NCBI GenBank assembly: GCA_001874255.1
Contig: MPDC01000007.1
Coordinates: 1 to 64,000, forward strand
Length of the DNA: 64,000 bases
Direction: 5' to 3'
From: Alphaproteobacteria bacterium MedPE-SWcel
GTDB lineage: Bacteria; Pseudomonadota; Alphaproteobacteria; Rhodobacterales; Rhodobacteraceae
The notes below the pieces were generated by a model that had not been told where the DNA came from, ran no database searches, and saw only the letters and a list, made by a program, of their open reading frames with translations. This document shows, in pieces, positions 33,861 through 42,649 of the stretch. Numbering within the stretch: position 1 is the first letter of the stretch; each line of letters begins with the position of its first letter. The position numbers were made by a program, and so were the translations under genes.

Positions 33861-34652
33861 TCAGAGATGATCCTGCTGCGGCATGCCCAAGATATGAAAC
33901 CCCCCGTCGACCTTGATGACTTCGCCGGTGGTATAGGCTCCGGCATCCGAGGCGAGGTAGACCGCCGTGCCGCCGACCGCCTCCAGCGTGGCATTGGACC
34001 GCAACGGGGCGTTTTGCTCGGTATGTTTGAACGTCTTGCGGGCGCCACCGATCGCGGCGCCTGCCAGCGTTTTCATCGGACCCGGAGAGATCGCATTGAC
34101 GCGGATGCCTTCGGGGCCAAGATCGTTGGCCAGATAGCGGGTCGCTGATTCCAGCGCCGCCTTCGCCACCCCCATCACATTGTAGTTCGGCACCACGCGG
34201 TTGGAGCCCTGATAGGTCAGGGTCAGTAGGGTGCCGCCATTGTCCTGCATCAGGGGATGGGCCCGGCGCGCCACCTCGATGAAGGAATAGGCCGAGATAT
34301 CCATCGAGGTCTTGAAGTTGGCGCGCGAGGTATTGATGAAGCGCCCCGTCAGCTCCGACTTGTCGGAATAGGCGATGGCGTGGACCAGGAAATCGATGGT
34401 CGGCCAGCGCCCTGCCAGCTGTTCAAACGCCGTATCGAGCGAGGCATCGTCGGTGACATCCACATTCACCATGAAATCGCTGCCGACGGTCGCGGCGAGG
34501 GGCTCCAGCCGCTTGCCAAAGGCCTCGCCCTGATAGGTGAAGGCCAGCTCGGCGCCGGCCTCATGCATGGCCTTGGCGATGCCCCAGGCGATGGAACGTT
34601 CATTGGCGACGCCCATGATCAGGCCTCTTTTTCCGGCCAGTACTCCGGTCAT
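33861..34652 (-). CDS. fabI: enoyl-[acyl-carrier-protein] reductase FabI
   Basis: The 263-residue SDR-like protein has RGLIMGVANERSIAWGIA (NAD site) and the FabI active-site pair Tyr-x6-Lys in Y-N-V-M-G-V-A-K, plus ISPGPMKTLAG. It performs the last reduction of fatty acid elongation. It starts 6 nt after the FabB stop, in the order fabA-fabB-fabI. A second fabI elsewhere is common in this group, so paralogue identity is not settled. Confidence 0.93.
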   Translation of the reverse strand: MTGVLAGKRGLIMGVANERSIAWGIAKAMHEAGAELAFTYQGEAFGKRLEPLAATVGSDFMVNVDVTDDASLDTAFEQLAGRWPTIDFLVHAIAYSDKSELTGRFINTSRANFKTSMDISAYSFIEVARRAHPLMQDNGGTLLTLTYQGSNRVVPNYNVMGVAKAALESATRYLANDLGPEGIRVNAISPGPMKTLAGAAIGGARKTFKHTEQNAPLRSNATLEAVGGTAVYLASDAGAYTTGEVIKVDGGFHILGMPQQDHL

Positions 34653-34657
34653 GGTCG

Positions 34658-35887
34658 TTATTCCTTGTATTTGCTCAGGACCATGGAGCCGTTGGTGCCG
34701 CCAAAGCCAAAGCTGTTGGTCATGACACTGTCGAGCCCCGCGTTTTCAACATAGGCGGTCGCCACTTCGCCCGGTTCGATCCCCTCGGCGAGGGTTTCGA
34801 CATTGATCGAAGGGGTGATGAAATCATTGTCCAGCATCAGCAGGCAGAAGATCGCCTCCAGCGCCCCGGCCGCCCCCTGGGCGTGGCCGGTCATCGACTT
34901 GGTGGAGGAGATCGGCGGCACCTGACCTGCTCCAAAGACGCGGCGGGCGGCCTCGACTTCGCCGACATCGCCGACCGGGGTCGAGGTGCCATGGGCATTG
35001 ATGTAGGAGACCTTGCGGCCCTCGGGCAGCGATTGCAGCGCCAGACGCATCGCCCGCTCGCCGCCCTCTCCCGAGGGGGCCACCATGTCATGGCCGTCCG
35101 AAGTCGCGGCGAACCCGGTGACTTCGGCGTAGATTGTCGCTCCGCGAGCCAGCGCGTGGTCCAGATCCTCGAGCACCACGATGCCGCCACCGCCGGAGAT
35201 GACAAAGCCGTCGCGGTCCTGATCAAACGCGCGCGAGGCCTGTTCCGGGGTGTCGTTGTATTTCGAGGACATTGCGCCCATGGCGTCGAACAGGCAGGAC
35301 AGGGTCCAGTCCAGCTCCTCGCCGCCGCCTGCGAACATCACGTCCTGCTTGCCCATCATGATCTGCTCGGCGGCATTGCCGATGCAGTGCAGCGAGGTGG
35401 AGCAGGCAGAGGTGATCGAATAGTTGATGCCCTTGATCTTGAAGGCGGTCGCCAGATTCGCCGAGATCGTCGAGGACATGCATTTGGGCACCGCGAAGGG
35501 GCCGATGCGTTTGGTCGCGCCGGTTTTCAGAACGGTCTGATGCGCGGTCAGCATCGCCGAGGTCGAAGGCCCGCCAGAGCCTGCAATCAGCCCGGTGCGT
35601 TCGTTCACCACCTGATCCTCGGTGAGGCCCGCGTCGGTGATCGCCTGTGACATGGCGATATGGGCATAGGCCGCGCCCGCGCCCATGAACCGCAGGGTGC
35701 GTTTGTCGACGTGTTCGGCCACGTCGATCTTGAGCGTGCCCGCGATCTGGCTGCGGAACCCGTGTTCCACCATGTCGGGGCTGGCGACGATGCCGGATTT
35801 CCCGGCTTTCAGCGAGGCAATGACCTCTTCGGCGGTATTGCCGATGGAAGAGACGACTCCCAGACCGGTGACGACGACGCGACGCAT
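34658..35887 (-). CDS. fabB: beta-ketoacyl-ACP synthase I FabB
   Basis: The 409-residue thiolase-fold enzyme has nucleophile Cys in T-S-A-C-S-T-S-L-H, and the two catalytic histidines in N-A-H-G-T-S-T-P and M-T-G-H-A-Q-G-A. Together with FabA it provides unsaturated fatty acid synthesis. The ATG at 35887 gives the standard MRRVVVTGLG start; the upstream 19-codon extension is not conserved-looking. It follows fabA by 101 nt. Confidence 0.95.
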   Translation of the reverse strand: MRRVVVTGLGVVSSIGNTAEEVIASLKAGKSGIVASPDMVEHGFRSQIAGTLKIDVAEHVDKRTLRFMGAGAAYAHIAMSQAITDAGLTEDQVVNERTGLIAGSGGPSTSAMLTAHQTVLKTGATKRIGPFAVPKCMSSTISANLATAFKIKGINYSITSACSTSLHCIGNAAEQIMMGKQDVMFAGGGEELDWTLSCLFDAMGAMSSKYNDTPEQASRAFDQDRDGFVISGGGGIVVLEDLDHALARGATIYAEVTGFAATSDGHDMVAPSGEGGERAMRLALQSLPEGRKVSYINAHGTSTPVGDVGEVEAARRVFGAGQVPPISSTKSMTGHAQGAAGALEAIFCLLMLDNDFITPSINVETLAEGIEPGEVATAYVENAGLDSVMTNSFGFGGTNGSMVLSKYKE

Positions 35888-35988
35888 GATGCGTACTCCT
35901 GTACTCGTGTAAAAGGGGCGGACCCCGTTCCTGTGCCCGTGCATATGTGCCGGTGGTTCCGTGAAAGAGGCGACCGGTTTCAGGTCGG

Positions 35989-36498
35989 TCAGCTCTCTGA
36001 CAGGGCGACCTTCATGTCCTTGACCTGATAGATCACCTCACCGTCGGCTTCCACGATCCCGTCTGCGACCCCCATGGTCAAGCGACGAGTCTGCAGGGCT
36101 TTGGTAAAGTTGATGCGATAGGTGAGCATTTTGCGGTCCGGACGGACCATGCCGGTCAGCTTCACCTCGCCGACGCCAAGCGCATAGCCGCGCCCCTGCC
36201 AGCCGCGCCAGCCCAGATTGAAGCCGGTGAGCTGCCACAGACCGTCGAGGCCGAGACAGCCGGGCATGATCGGGTTGCCCGGGAAATGGCAGTCAAAGAA
36301 CCAAAGATCCGGGGTGATGTCGAATTCCGCGATGATATGGCCTTTGCCGTGTTCACCGCCGTCTTCGCTCACTTCGGTGATGCGATCCATCATCAGCATG
36401 GGCGGCGCCGGCAGCTGCGCATTGCCGGGCCCAAACAGCTCGCCTCTTGCGCATTTGAGCAGGTCTTCTTTGTCAAAGCTGCTGGGATAATTGGCCAT
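35989..36498 (-). CDS. fabA: 3-hydroxydecanoyl-ACP dehydratase/isomerase FabA
   Basis: The 169-residue hot-dog-fold enzyme has the catalytic His in [15 protein letters not shown] and the Asp in [12 protein letters not shown]. It dehydrates 3-hydroxyacyl-ACP and isomerises the trans-2 to the cis-3 double bond at C10. It is first of fabA-fabB-fabI and divergent from irr across 240 bp. Confidence 0.95.
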   Translation of the reverse strand: MANYPSSFDKEDLLKCARGELFGPGNAQLPAPPMLMMDRITEVSEDGGEHGKGHIIAEFDITPDLWFFDCHFPGNPIMPGCLGLDGLWQLTGFNLGWRGWQGRGYALGVGEVKLTGMVRPDRKMLTYRINFTKALQTRRLTMGVADGIVEADGEVIYQVKDMKVALSES

Positions 36499-36676
36499 GT
36501 TCGGGGCAACTCCTGCCTGTTGGGTCTCGAAAAGGTTTCACTGCCCCCATTAGCATCGCGTTTACATGTCCTGCAAGGGCGGGGCTATGCTGCAGTCGCG
36601 AGGGGCGCGCGAGGGCCGAAGGTGCGGATTGTCTGCACCGTGATCAGGAATAGTCGGCATGGCTTTGCAAATCCGT

Positions 36677-36706
36677 TTGAAAACGGGCTATACTCTGGCA
36701 TATAGA
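36677..36706 (+). promoter_or_regulatory. candidate promoter of irr
   Basis: TTGAAA (36677-36682), an 18-bp spacer, then TATAGA (36701-36706). The start codon of irr is 33 nt further on, preceded by AGGAAGG at 36729-36735. No exact Irr-box consensus could be confirmed by eye. Confidence 0.5.
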
Positions 36707-36738
36707 TGTCTGGTAGCAGCGAGCGGCAGGAAGGTGAG

Positions 36739-37155
36739 ATGACACCGACCCATGAAGAGAACGCCAATAAGTGGCTGATGGATGCCGGGCTTCGCCCGAC
36801 CCGTCAGCGCGTGACATTGGCGTCGCTGCTGGTCGGAGATGGCAAGCACCGTCATGTCACCGCAGAGAGCCTGTTTGACGCCGCCAAGGACGACGGTGCG
36901 GCAGTATCGCTGGCCACGGTCTACAACACGCTGCGTGCGTTTTGTGAGGCGGGTGTGCTGCAGGAAATCACCGTTGACGGCTCCAAGAGCTACTTTGACA
37001 CCAATGTGCACGATCACCCCCATTTCTACTGGGAGGGGGAGGCGCGGGTCTCGGATGCTCCGTCCGAGGAACTGGTGATCCAGTCGCTGCCGCAGCCTCC
37101 CGAGGGCATGGAAATCGCCTCTGTCGATGTGGTGATCCGTCTGCGCAAGAAGTAA
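36739..37155 (+). CDS. irr: iron response regulator Irr (Fur family)
   Basis: The 138-residue Fur-family protein has a helix-turn-helix region (GLRPTRQRVTLASLL; VSLATVYNTLRAFCEAGVL) and the H-D-H-P-H-F-Y-W-E motif in place of Fur's CxxC zinc motifs. That motif is the feature of alphaproteobacterial Irr, which senses iron through haem status. The ATG at 36739 has AGGAAGG four nucleotides before it. It is divergent from fabA. A hairpin/tail element follows at 37237. Confidence 0.92.
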   Translation: MTPTHEENANKWLMDAGLRPTRQRVTLASLLVGDGKHRHVTAESLFDAAKDDGAAVSLATVYNTLRAFCEAGVLQEITVDGSKSYFDTNVHDHPHFYWEGEARVSDAPSEELVIQSLPQPPEGMEIASVDVVIRLRKK

Positions 37156-37748
37156 TATCGGGCACCAGTTCAGAGCTGAGGTGTTGCCTGGTGCATTTCC
37201 CCGGAGTTTCGGATCGGCGTTTTTTGGGACGGGTTAGGGGGCGCTGCCCCCACGCATCCTCTGGATGCTCACCCCCGAGGTATTTGTCAAAAGATGAAAG
37301 GTCCCTAATCTGTGCGCGTCAATTCGGTGCCGCATTTGGGTCTGGTCGGGTCCATGGATTTCTCCGAGGTGAACGTGCCGCTTCAGGTCGGCGGCGGAGG
37401 CCGGTGTGGCAAGAGGATCCGCCGCGGGGCAGATGAGTGATGGCCGCGCAGGGTGTGGCCAACTCCGGGAATGCTGGTCCGTTACCGGGCCAGTGGGGTA
37501 CCGATGGCAAGCGGCCGCAATGTCGCATCGATTGACACGCCACGGGCAGTGTGCGCTTGAGAGACGCCAGGTCCGACGAAGCGTGTCATGACCGTTCTTC
37601 ACTGGGGGAAGGTGATCGGCACCGAAATTGGCAATGTTCAAAACTCTTGAAACGGGGGCCGCAGCAGCGACGCCATAGCCGCTGTCTCTCAATCTTCATC
37701 TTTTCCAAAATACCTCCGCCGGAGGCCACACTCCACGTATGTGGAGTG
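37156..37748. other. 593-bp gene-free region between convergent genes
   Basis: The ends carry copies C and D of the hairpin/tail element, pointing toward each other. The roughly 390 bp between them has no convincing ORF: the longest frame, minus 37234-37692, has no recognisable domain and runs through the element. No tRNA- or IS-like structure seen. Confidence 0.5.
37237..37299 (+). terminator. 3'-end hairpin plus AGGTATTT tail element, copy C
   Basis: Two perfect hairpins in tandem, GGGGGC-GCT-GCCCCC (37237-37251) and GCATCC-TCT-GGATGC (37254-37268), are followed by CCCCCGAGG and TATTTGTCAAAAGATGAAAG. It lies 81 nt after irr in the same direction. Confidence 0.55.
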
Positions 37749-37749
37749 T
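37694..37749 (-). terminator. 3'-end hairpin plus AGGTATTT tail element, copy D
   Basis: Read on the minus strand, a perfect 9-bp stem ACACTCCAC/GTGGAGTGT with a 4-nt loop begins on the last base of the stop codon of the gene ending at 37749. CCTCCGGCGGAGG and TATTTTGGAAAAGATGAAG follow. This copy is joined directly to a gene end, which supports a 3'-processing or termination role. Confidence 0.55.
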
Positions 37750-38618
37750 CAAAACCACTGACCGGGCTCCATTAGACCCAGATCGAGGAGCTGGCGCGAG
37801 TGCCATTCAAACAGTGCCGAATTGTGCCACTTGAAGCTTTCGATTTCAAAGCTGGATCCCGGATTCCGCTTCAAGGCCTTGGCTGCACGGAAGGAGCAGA
37901 TCGTGGCCGTCAGATTATGGTGCCAGGGGCAGGCGTAGGTATTGTATTCCTGATTGTCGAACGTGTGATCGGTGCGCAGCACCAGATCTTTTGCCGCACG
38001 GAACAAGGCGATGCGGTCAATCTTCCGGCTGGCCGGGGGAATGTGCTCTTCGTGGCGCCAGCGAAGACCGCCAAAGAAATCGAGCTGCCGGTCCCTTGGG
38101 TGGCCGGTGGCCGGATCGCTGCGTGCGAGGGCGTAATAGCCGGACCTGTCAAGATAGGCGCTCTCGATTGAAACGGCATTCGGATGCGTGTCCAGGTCCC
38201 CGGCATAGAGGTCGATGACATAGGTCAGCATGGCATCGCGCCGTTCTTCGGCGTGAAATGTCAGCATCTCGTCGATGCTGCGGGTCTCGCAGAAAGGATA
38301 GAACAGATATTCCGCATTGTAGCAGTAATAAAGCCAGCATCCGGGGGCAACGGCGGCGTTGATGCGGTTGACGGCATCAATCACCGCCTCGGCGTCTCCA
38401 CAGGCGAAGGCTATCCGCTGCACGCGTGAAGCGACATCAGCGGGCAGGCTCATGTCTGCGGGCATGAAGGCGCAGACCGCCTTGAAGCCACAGTTCAGAT
38501 GGTGGCGCAGGGTGGTGGCGACCTCGACCTCGTCTTCCACGAAAATCAAGGCAATCGGGCCTCGGGCCAGTGCGGTCCTGCCCGTTCGCAGGAACGTCTC
38601 CAGCGACTCATACATCAT
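37749..38618 (-). CDS. uncharacterised protein, possible glycosyltransferase-family-2 relative
   Basis: The 289-residue protein is not securely recognised. It starts with an alternating hydrophobic/polar region (ALIFVEDEVEVATTLRHHL) like a nucleotide-binding fold, then GCWLYYCYNAEYLFYPF, EERRDAMLTYVIDLYAG and a strongly patterned C-terminal part (HTFDNQEYNTYACPWHHN). I recall similar genes beside miaB in roseobacters labelled glycosyltransferase family 2; that is memory, not evidence. Two adjacent ATGs (38618, 38615) follow an AGGA. It is divergent from miaB. Confidence 0.7.
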   Translation of the reverse strand: MMYESLETFLRTGRTALARGPIALIFVEDEVEVATTLRHHLNCGFKAVCAFMPADMSLPADVASRVQRIAFACGDAEAVIDAVNRINAAVAPGCWLYYCYNAEYLFYPFCETRSIDEMLTFHAEERRDAMLTYVIDLYAGDLDTHPNAVSIESAYLDRSGYYALARSDPATGHPRDRQLDFFGGLRWRHEEHIPPASRKIDRIALFRAAKDLVLRTDHTFDNQEYNTYACPWHHNLTATICSFRAAKALKRNPGSSFEIESFKWHNSALFEWHSRQLLDLGLMEPGQWF

Positions 38619-38778
38619 ATGGGGCCTGTCCTTTGTGCATCTGCAGGGCGAGCGGGGCGCCGGCTGGTCTTTGCCAGCAAAATCGGGTAATCGGGCCAGC
38701 ATTGCAAGCCGCAGCAAATCGCGCTATGCGCAGCCGCTGTTTTGCCCGCCCGCATCCGCCGCAAGAAGGTAGCCCCGC

Positions 38779-40101
38779 ATGTCCGCGCCCAAGAAGCTCT
38801 ATATCAAGACCTACGGCTGTCAGATGAATGTCTATGACAGCGAACGCATGGCCGAGTCGCTGGGCGGTCAGGGCTATGTGGAGACGCAATCGCCCGATGA
38901 TGCGGACATGATCCTGCTGAACACCTGTCATATCCGGGAAAAGGCGGCGGAGAAGGTCTATTCCGAACTTGGCCGCTTCAAGGGCTTGAAGGCGCAGAAA
39001 CCGGAGCTGAAGATCGGCGTCGCGGGCTGCGTGGCGCAGGCCGAGGGCGAAGAGATCATGCGCCGCCAGCCGCTGGTGGATCTGGTGGTCGGCCCGCAAA
39101 GCTATCACCGCCTGCCCGAAATGGAGGCCAAGGCCGGGGCCGGCGCCAAGGTGCTCGACACAGATTTCCCCGAAGAGGACAAGTTCGAGAAACTGGCCCG
39201 CCGCCCCAAGGCAAAACGCGGCCCGACGGCGTTTCTGACCGTGCAGGAGGGCTGCGACAAGTTCTGCGCCTTCTGCGTCGTGCCCTATACCCGTGGGGCC
39301 GAGGTCTCGCGCCCGGTAGACCGCGTGCTGCGCGAGGCCGAGGATCTGGTAGAGCGGGGGGTGCGCGAAATCACCCTTCTGGGGCAGAACGTCAACGCCT
39401 ATCACGGGGCCGGACCCGACGGCGACATGACGCTGGCCCAATTGATCTGGGAACTCGACAAGGTCGACGGGCTGGAGCGCATCCGCTTCACCACCTCGCA
39501 TCCCAACGACATGATGGATGACCTGATCGAGGCCCACGCCAGCTGCAAGAAGCTGATGCCCTACCTGCATCTGCCGGTGCAGGCGGGATCCGACAGGATC
39601 CTGAAGCGGATGAACCGCAGCCACACGGCCGAGAGCTACCTGCGCCTGATCGAACGGATCCGGGCGGCGCGGCCTGACATTCTGATCTCCGGCGATTTCA
39701 TCGTCGGCTTCCCGGAAGAGACCGAAGAGGATTTTCAGGCGACGCTGGATCTGGTCGAGGAGGTCCGATACGGCACCGCCTATTCCTTCAAATACTCCAC
39801 CCGGCCGGGCACTCCGGCGGCGGAGCGGGCCCAGGTCGACCCGGCCGAGGCGGATGACCGGCTGCGGCGGCTTCAGACGCTTCTGACCCGCCAGCAGCGC
39901 GAGGTGCAGGACAGTATGGTGGGCCGCGAGGTCGGCGTTCTGTTTGAAAAACCCGGACGGTTCCCGGGGCAGATGGTGGGCAAATCCGACTATCTGCATG
40001 CGGTCCATGTGGCGGACTGCGATGCGCAGCCCGGGGGTCTGCGGCAGGTCCGGATCGTCTCTTCGGGCACCAATTCGCTGGCTGGTGAATTGATCCGCTA
40101 G
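38779..40101 (+). CDS. miaB: tRNA-2-methylthio-N6-dimethylallyladenosine synthase MiaB
   Basis: The 440-residue radical-SAM methylthiotransferase has an N-terminal MTTase domain with three cysteines ([19 protein letters not shown]). The radical-SAM cluster motif C-x3-C-x2-C is at Cys159, 163 and 166. A C-terminal TRAM domain follows. It adds the 2-methylthio group to A37 of tRNAs. It runs alone, divergent from the uncharacterised gene. Confidence 0.96.
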   Translation: MSAPKKLYIKTYGCQMNVYDSERMAESLGGQGYVETQSPDDADMILLNTCHIREKAAEKVYSELGRFKGLKAQKPELKIGVAGCVAQAEGEEIMRRQPLVDLVVGPQSYHRLPEMEAKAGAGAKVLDTDFPEEDKFEKLARRPKAKRGPTAFLTVQEGCDKFCAFCVVPYTRGAEVSRPVDRVLREAEDLVERGVREITLLGQNVNAYHGAGPDGDMTLAQLIWELDKVDGLERIRFTTSHPNDMMDDLIEAHASCKKLMPYLHLPVQAGSDRILKRMNRSHTAESYLRLIERIRAARPDILISGDFIVGFPEETEEDFQATLDLVEEVRYGTAYSFKYSTRPGTPAAERAQVDPAEADDRLRRLQTLLTRQQREVQDSMVGREVGVLFEKPGRFPGQMVGKSDYLHAVHVADCDAQPGGLRQVRIVSSGTNSLAGELIR

Positions 40102-40453
40102 GCCGGAGCGGGCGCAGGCAGGCTGGGCCAGACGGGCAGCACAGGGTGTTGCGTATTCGCGCCGCTTCCTGCGCTTTCTGAGGCCCGGCCCGTGCCATCC
40201 GCGACAGGACGGGCGACTCGGGGTACCAAAAGAAATCTCCTTGGATCCGGACGCCCTGGTCAGATCTCGGTGATTGGTGCGGTTGCGGAGACGGTTGCAC
40301 CCTAGGGGCGGGATTGTTTCCTGTGGCGGGCGGTGACGGGGATGTTCTGTTTGGGTTGGCGCCAAATTCAGAAAAAGTTAGTGTGAATTCGTGAAGTAAG
40401 CAGGGCCTGAGGGGCGCAGGGGCTGCGTATCCCCATGAGGGACCAAAGAGAGG
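40102..40453. other. intergenic region before the OmpA-domain gene
   Basis: This 352-bp region after miaB contains a perfect TTGGCGCCAA dyad (40356-40365) and an AT-rich stretch at 40364-40400 that may hold the promoter for the OmpA/lipoprotein pair. No gene or repeat array was seen. Confidence 0.4.
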
Positions 40454-40462
40454 ATGCCTGTT

Positions 40463-41062
40463 GTGTTTGATCATATCATGAGCAAGACCTGCGCGACGCT
40501 GATGACCGCGGTGGCGGCTGTCACTTTTGCGCTGGCCATGCCGGTCGCGGCGCAGGAAGAGAGCGAAATCACCCCCGAGGCAGAGAGCGCCCCTGTCGGG
40601 CAGCGCTACGTGCCCACCATCTGGGTCGACCCGGACGGTTGCGAACATTGGGTGATGGATGACGGCGCCGAAGGCTACATGTCGCCCCATGTCACCCCGG
40701 ACGGGAAACCTGTCTGTCGCCCGGGCCTGCTCTGCGGCTTGATGCCCACCGATCAGTTCTTTGCCACCGACAAATACCAGGTGACGGCCGCCGGTCGTCA
40801 GCGCCTGCAGGATTGGTTTCGCGAGGCGATCCCCGGCAACAGATACTTCGTGATCGCGGGTCACACCGACAGCCGTGCCTCGGATGAATACAACATCCGC
40901 CTGTCGCAGCGCCGGGCCAATACGGTGGCCCAGGTCGCCCGCTCGGTCGGGGCCCGGATCGAAGACGTGCGCGCCTATGGCGAACGCAGCCCGCGCGTGC
41001 CGAATACCAGCGCCGCCAATATGGCGCAGAACCGGCGCGTCGAAATCTACTGCGTGCGCTAA
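40463..41062 (+). CDS. OmpA-family protein with a GCEHW module
   Basis: The roughly 199-residue exported protein has a signal peptide ending A-M-P-V-A-A-Q. A short module follows (IWVDP-x-GCEHW, DDG-x-EGY, TPDGKPVC), then an OmpA-like peptidoglycan-binding domain (VIAGHTDSRASDEYN-x-RLSQRRA; NRRVEIYC). It should sit in the envelope bound to peptidoglycan. Start choice: GTG 40463 has AGAGAGG at proper spacing; ATG 40454 abuts it, and ATG 40478 has none. The module is repeated in the next gene. Confidence 0.8.
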   Translation: MFDHIMSKTCATLMTAVAAVTFALAMPVAAQEESEITPEAESAPVGQRYVPTIWVDPDGCEHWVMDDGAEGYMSPHVTPDGKPVCRPGLLCGLMPTDQFFATDKYQVTAAGRQRLQDWFREAIPGNRYFVIAGHTDSRASDEYNIRLSQRRANTVAQVARSVGARIEDVRAYGERSPRVPNTSAANMAQNRRVEIYCVR

Positions 41063-41075
41063 GGAGAGCTTGACC

Positions 41076-41381
41076 ATGACATTTTTCAAAGCGAGTGCCG
41101 CGCTTGTCCTCGCGCTGTCGCTGTCGGCCTGTGGCGATATCAGCGACAAGACCCGGGACAAGAACGTCTTTGACGGGGGCACTGGCGACCTGTCGAACAT
41201 GACGGCCGGGATCTGGGTTGACCCGCAGGGCTGCGAACACTGGATCATCGACGATGGCGTCGAGGGCTATCTCGACCTGCGCCGCACCCCCGATGGGAAA
41301 CCGGTCTGCAACAGTGAACTGGCGCCGAATACGGCCAATGGTCCGTTCAAGCGCGGGTCGAGCTTTATCGATTTGCTCTGA
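41076..41381 (+). CDS. small lipoprotein sharing the GCEHW module
   Basis: The 101-residue protein has a lipoprotein signal (hydrophobic core then L-S-A-C-G, acylated Cys at about residue 20). The rest is mainly one module: IWVDP-x-GCEHW, DDG-x-EGY, TPDGKPVC, nearly the same as in the preceding OmpA-domain protein. It begins 13 nt after that gene with AAGGAGAG at good spacing, so the two are co-transcribed. No family recognised; two conserved cysteines may form a disulfide. Confidence 0.78.
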   Translation: MTFFKASAALVLALSLSACGDISDKTRDKNVFDGGTGDLSNMTAGIWVDPQGCEHWIIDDGVEGYLDLRRTPDGKPVCNSELAPNTANGPFKRGSSFIDLL

Positions 41382-41383
41382 GC

Positions 41384-41460
41384 CGGGCAACGGGTCGGCA
41401 TCTGCTCGGCAATCGCTCGGCAACGGGGCGGCAACGGGGCAGCATCTGCTCGGCGTCGGG
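41384..41460 (+). repeat. 11-bp tandem repeat, seven units
   Basis: Seven 11-bp units (TCGGCAACGGG / TCGGCATCTGC / TCGGCAATCGC types) start 2 nt after the lipoprotein stop. Two unit types alternate, indicating a higher-order duplication. Confidence 0.85.
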
Positions 41461-41504
41461 TGCTCTGCGGAGAGCGGCGGGCCGTCGCTTGACCACAGGC
41501 TGGT

Positions 41505-42383
41505 TCAGGCCTCTTCGCCGGATCGCAATGCGAGCCAGTCCGAGACAGCGCGGACCGAGGCCTTGGTCGAGGCCGCGCGCTCTGCAAGCAGGTAGAAGTC
41601 GTTTCCGCCCGCCTCCCACGGCTGGCCGATCTGGACCAGCCGGGCCGCCGCAAGATCCTGCGCGACCAGAAACCGGCTGACCAGCGCCGCCCCCTGTCCG
41701 GCGATCGCAGCATCCACGGCAAGCGCCGTCTGACTGAGGCGCAGCCCGCGCGGCGATTTATTCTCCAGCCCCATCGCAGCAAGATATCCCGGCCAGAGAT
41801 CATGGGTGTCATGGATCTTTGCCAGGGCCGGAAGCACGTCGGCGCCGCGCGGATCACGGGCGTCACCGACAAGTTTCGGGGCCGCAACGGCGATGACCTC
41901 CTGCCGGAACAGCCGCGTCGCCTGCAGCGATGCGCCGAAGGGCGGTGATCCCTGACGCACCGCGAGGTCAATCCCGTCACTGTGAAAGCTGGAGACTTTC
42001 TCGGTTGCCATGATCCGCAGGTCGATGTCGGGACAGGCCTCGGCAAAGCTCGGAAGATTTGGGATCAGCCACTTGGCGGCGAATGTCGGGGTGACGCTGA
42101 TCAGAACCTTGTCCGGTTCCGGCCTCAGCTCCGCAGTCGCGGCCCGAAGATCGGCGAAAATCCCGGCGATCCGGCGGTGATAGCTGCGACCCGCCGATGT
42201 AAACGCGAGCCCCTTGGGGACCCGCTCGAACAGGGTCAGGCCGAGATGGGACTCGAGCTGCCGCACCTGCTGCGCCACCGCCCCCTGGGTGACGCCCAGC
42301 TCGTCGGCGGCGGCGCGGAAACTCAGGCGGCGCCCGGCGGCATCAAAGGCGCGCAGGCTGTTGAGGGGCGGGAGATTCGTCAT
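41505..42383 (-). CDS. LysR-family regulator, GcvA-like
   Basis: The 292-residue protein has a GcvA-type N-terminus (PPLNSLRAFDAAGRRLSF) with helix-turn-helix ELGVTQGAVAQQVRQLE, and a C-terminal periplasmic-binding-like effector domain. It is divergent from the micro-ORF/membrane gene pair at 42482, the likely target. Confidence 0.9.
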   Translation of the reverse strand: MTNLPPLNSLRAFDAAGRRLSFRAAADELGVTQGAVAQQVRQLESHLGLTLFERVPKGLAFTSAGRSYHRRIAGIFADLRAATAELRPEPDKVLISVTPTFAAKWLIPNLPSFAEACPDIDLRIMATEKVSSFHSDGIDLAVRQGSPPFGASLQATRLFRQEVIAVAAPKLVGDARDPRGADVLPALAKIHDTHDLWPGYLAAMGLENKSPRGLRLSQTALAVDAAIAGQGAALVSRFLVAQDLAAARLVQIGQPWEAGGNDFYLLAERAASTKASVRAVSDWLALRSGEEA

Positions 42384-42481
42384 ATGCCAATAGTATTTCT
42401 ATTGCCAGAGGGGATCAATTCTCAATCGAACCAGATCCTATGGCGGACTATATGTGCCTTGTTCGCTCAAGGAGACATGAG

Positions 42482-42649
42482 ATGGCAGCAGAAAAAGTGA
42501 CACAGATCGCGACCGGCGGCACCGAAATGGCCCACAGCATGGCCCACAACATCGGCCACAGCATGGACCACAAAATGGGCCACATCATTGGCCACAGCAG
42601 CAGCGCCAACAGCCTGCTCCACGACGGAGGCTTGTCCCGTGCCGTCTGA
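42482..42649 (+). CDS. His/Met-rich micro-ORF with tetrapeptide repeats
   Basis: A 55-residue frame starts at ATG 42482 with AAGGAGA 9-10 nt upstream (an ATG is also present at 42477 in another frame). It contains six tetrapeptides HSMA, HNIG, HSMD, HKMG, HIIG, HSSS. His is invariant and the third position is Met or Ile in the first five, which looks metal-binding. Its stop overlaps the GTG start of the next gene by 11 nt, suggesting translational coupling. The codons are also a 12-bp DNA repeat, so it could be a repeat array that happens to be open. Confidence 0.5.
   Translation: MAAEKVTQIATGGTEMAHSMAHNIGHSMDHKMGHIIGHSSSANSLLHDGGLSRAV
42533..42604 (+). repeat. 12-bp tandem repeat, six units, in frame
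   Basis: Units CACAGCATGGCC, CACAACATCGGC, CACAGCATGGAC, CACAAAATGGGC, CACATCATTGGC and CACAGCAGCAGC. CAC is invariant. They encode the tetrapeptides of the micro-ORF at 42482. Confidence 0.85.

Noticed and set aside
37234-37692. 152-codon minus-strand frame in the irr downstream gap
   Set aside because: It has no domain, unusual composition, and runs through the hairpin/tail element.
37237-37749. Mobile element with inverted ends
   Set aside because: Single copies of the same tail exist at 19328 and 30408, no transposase or target duplication is visible, and each copy is explained by a gene end.
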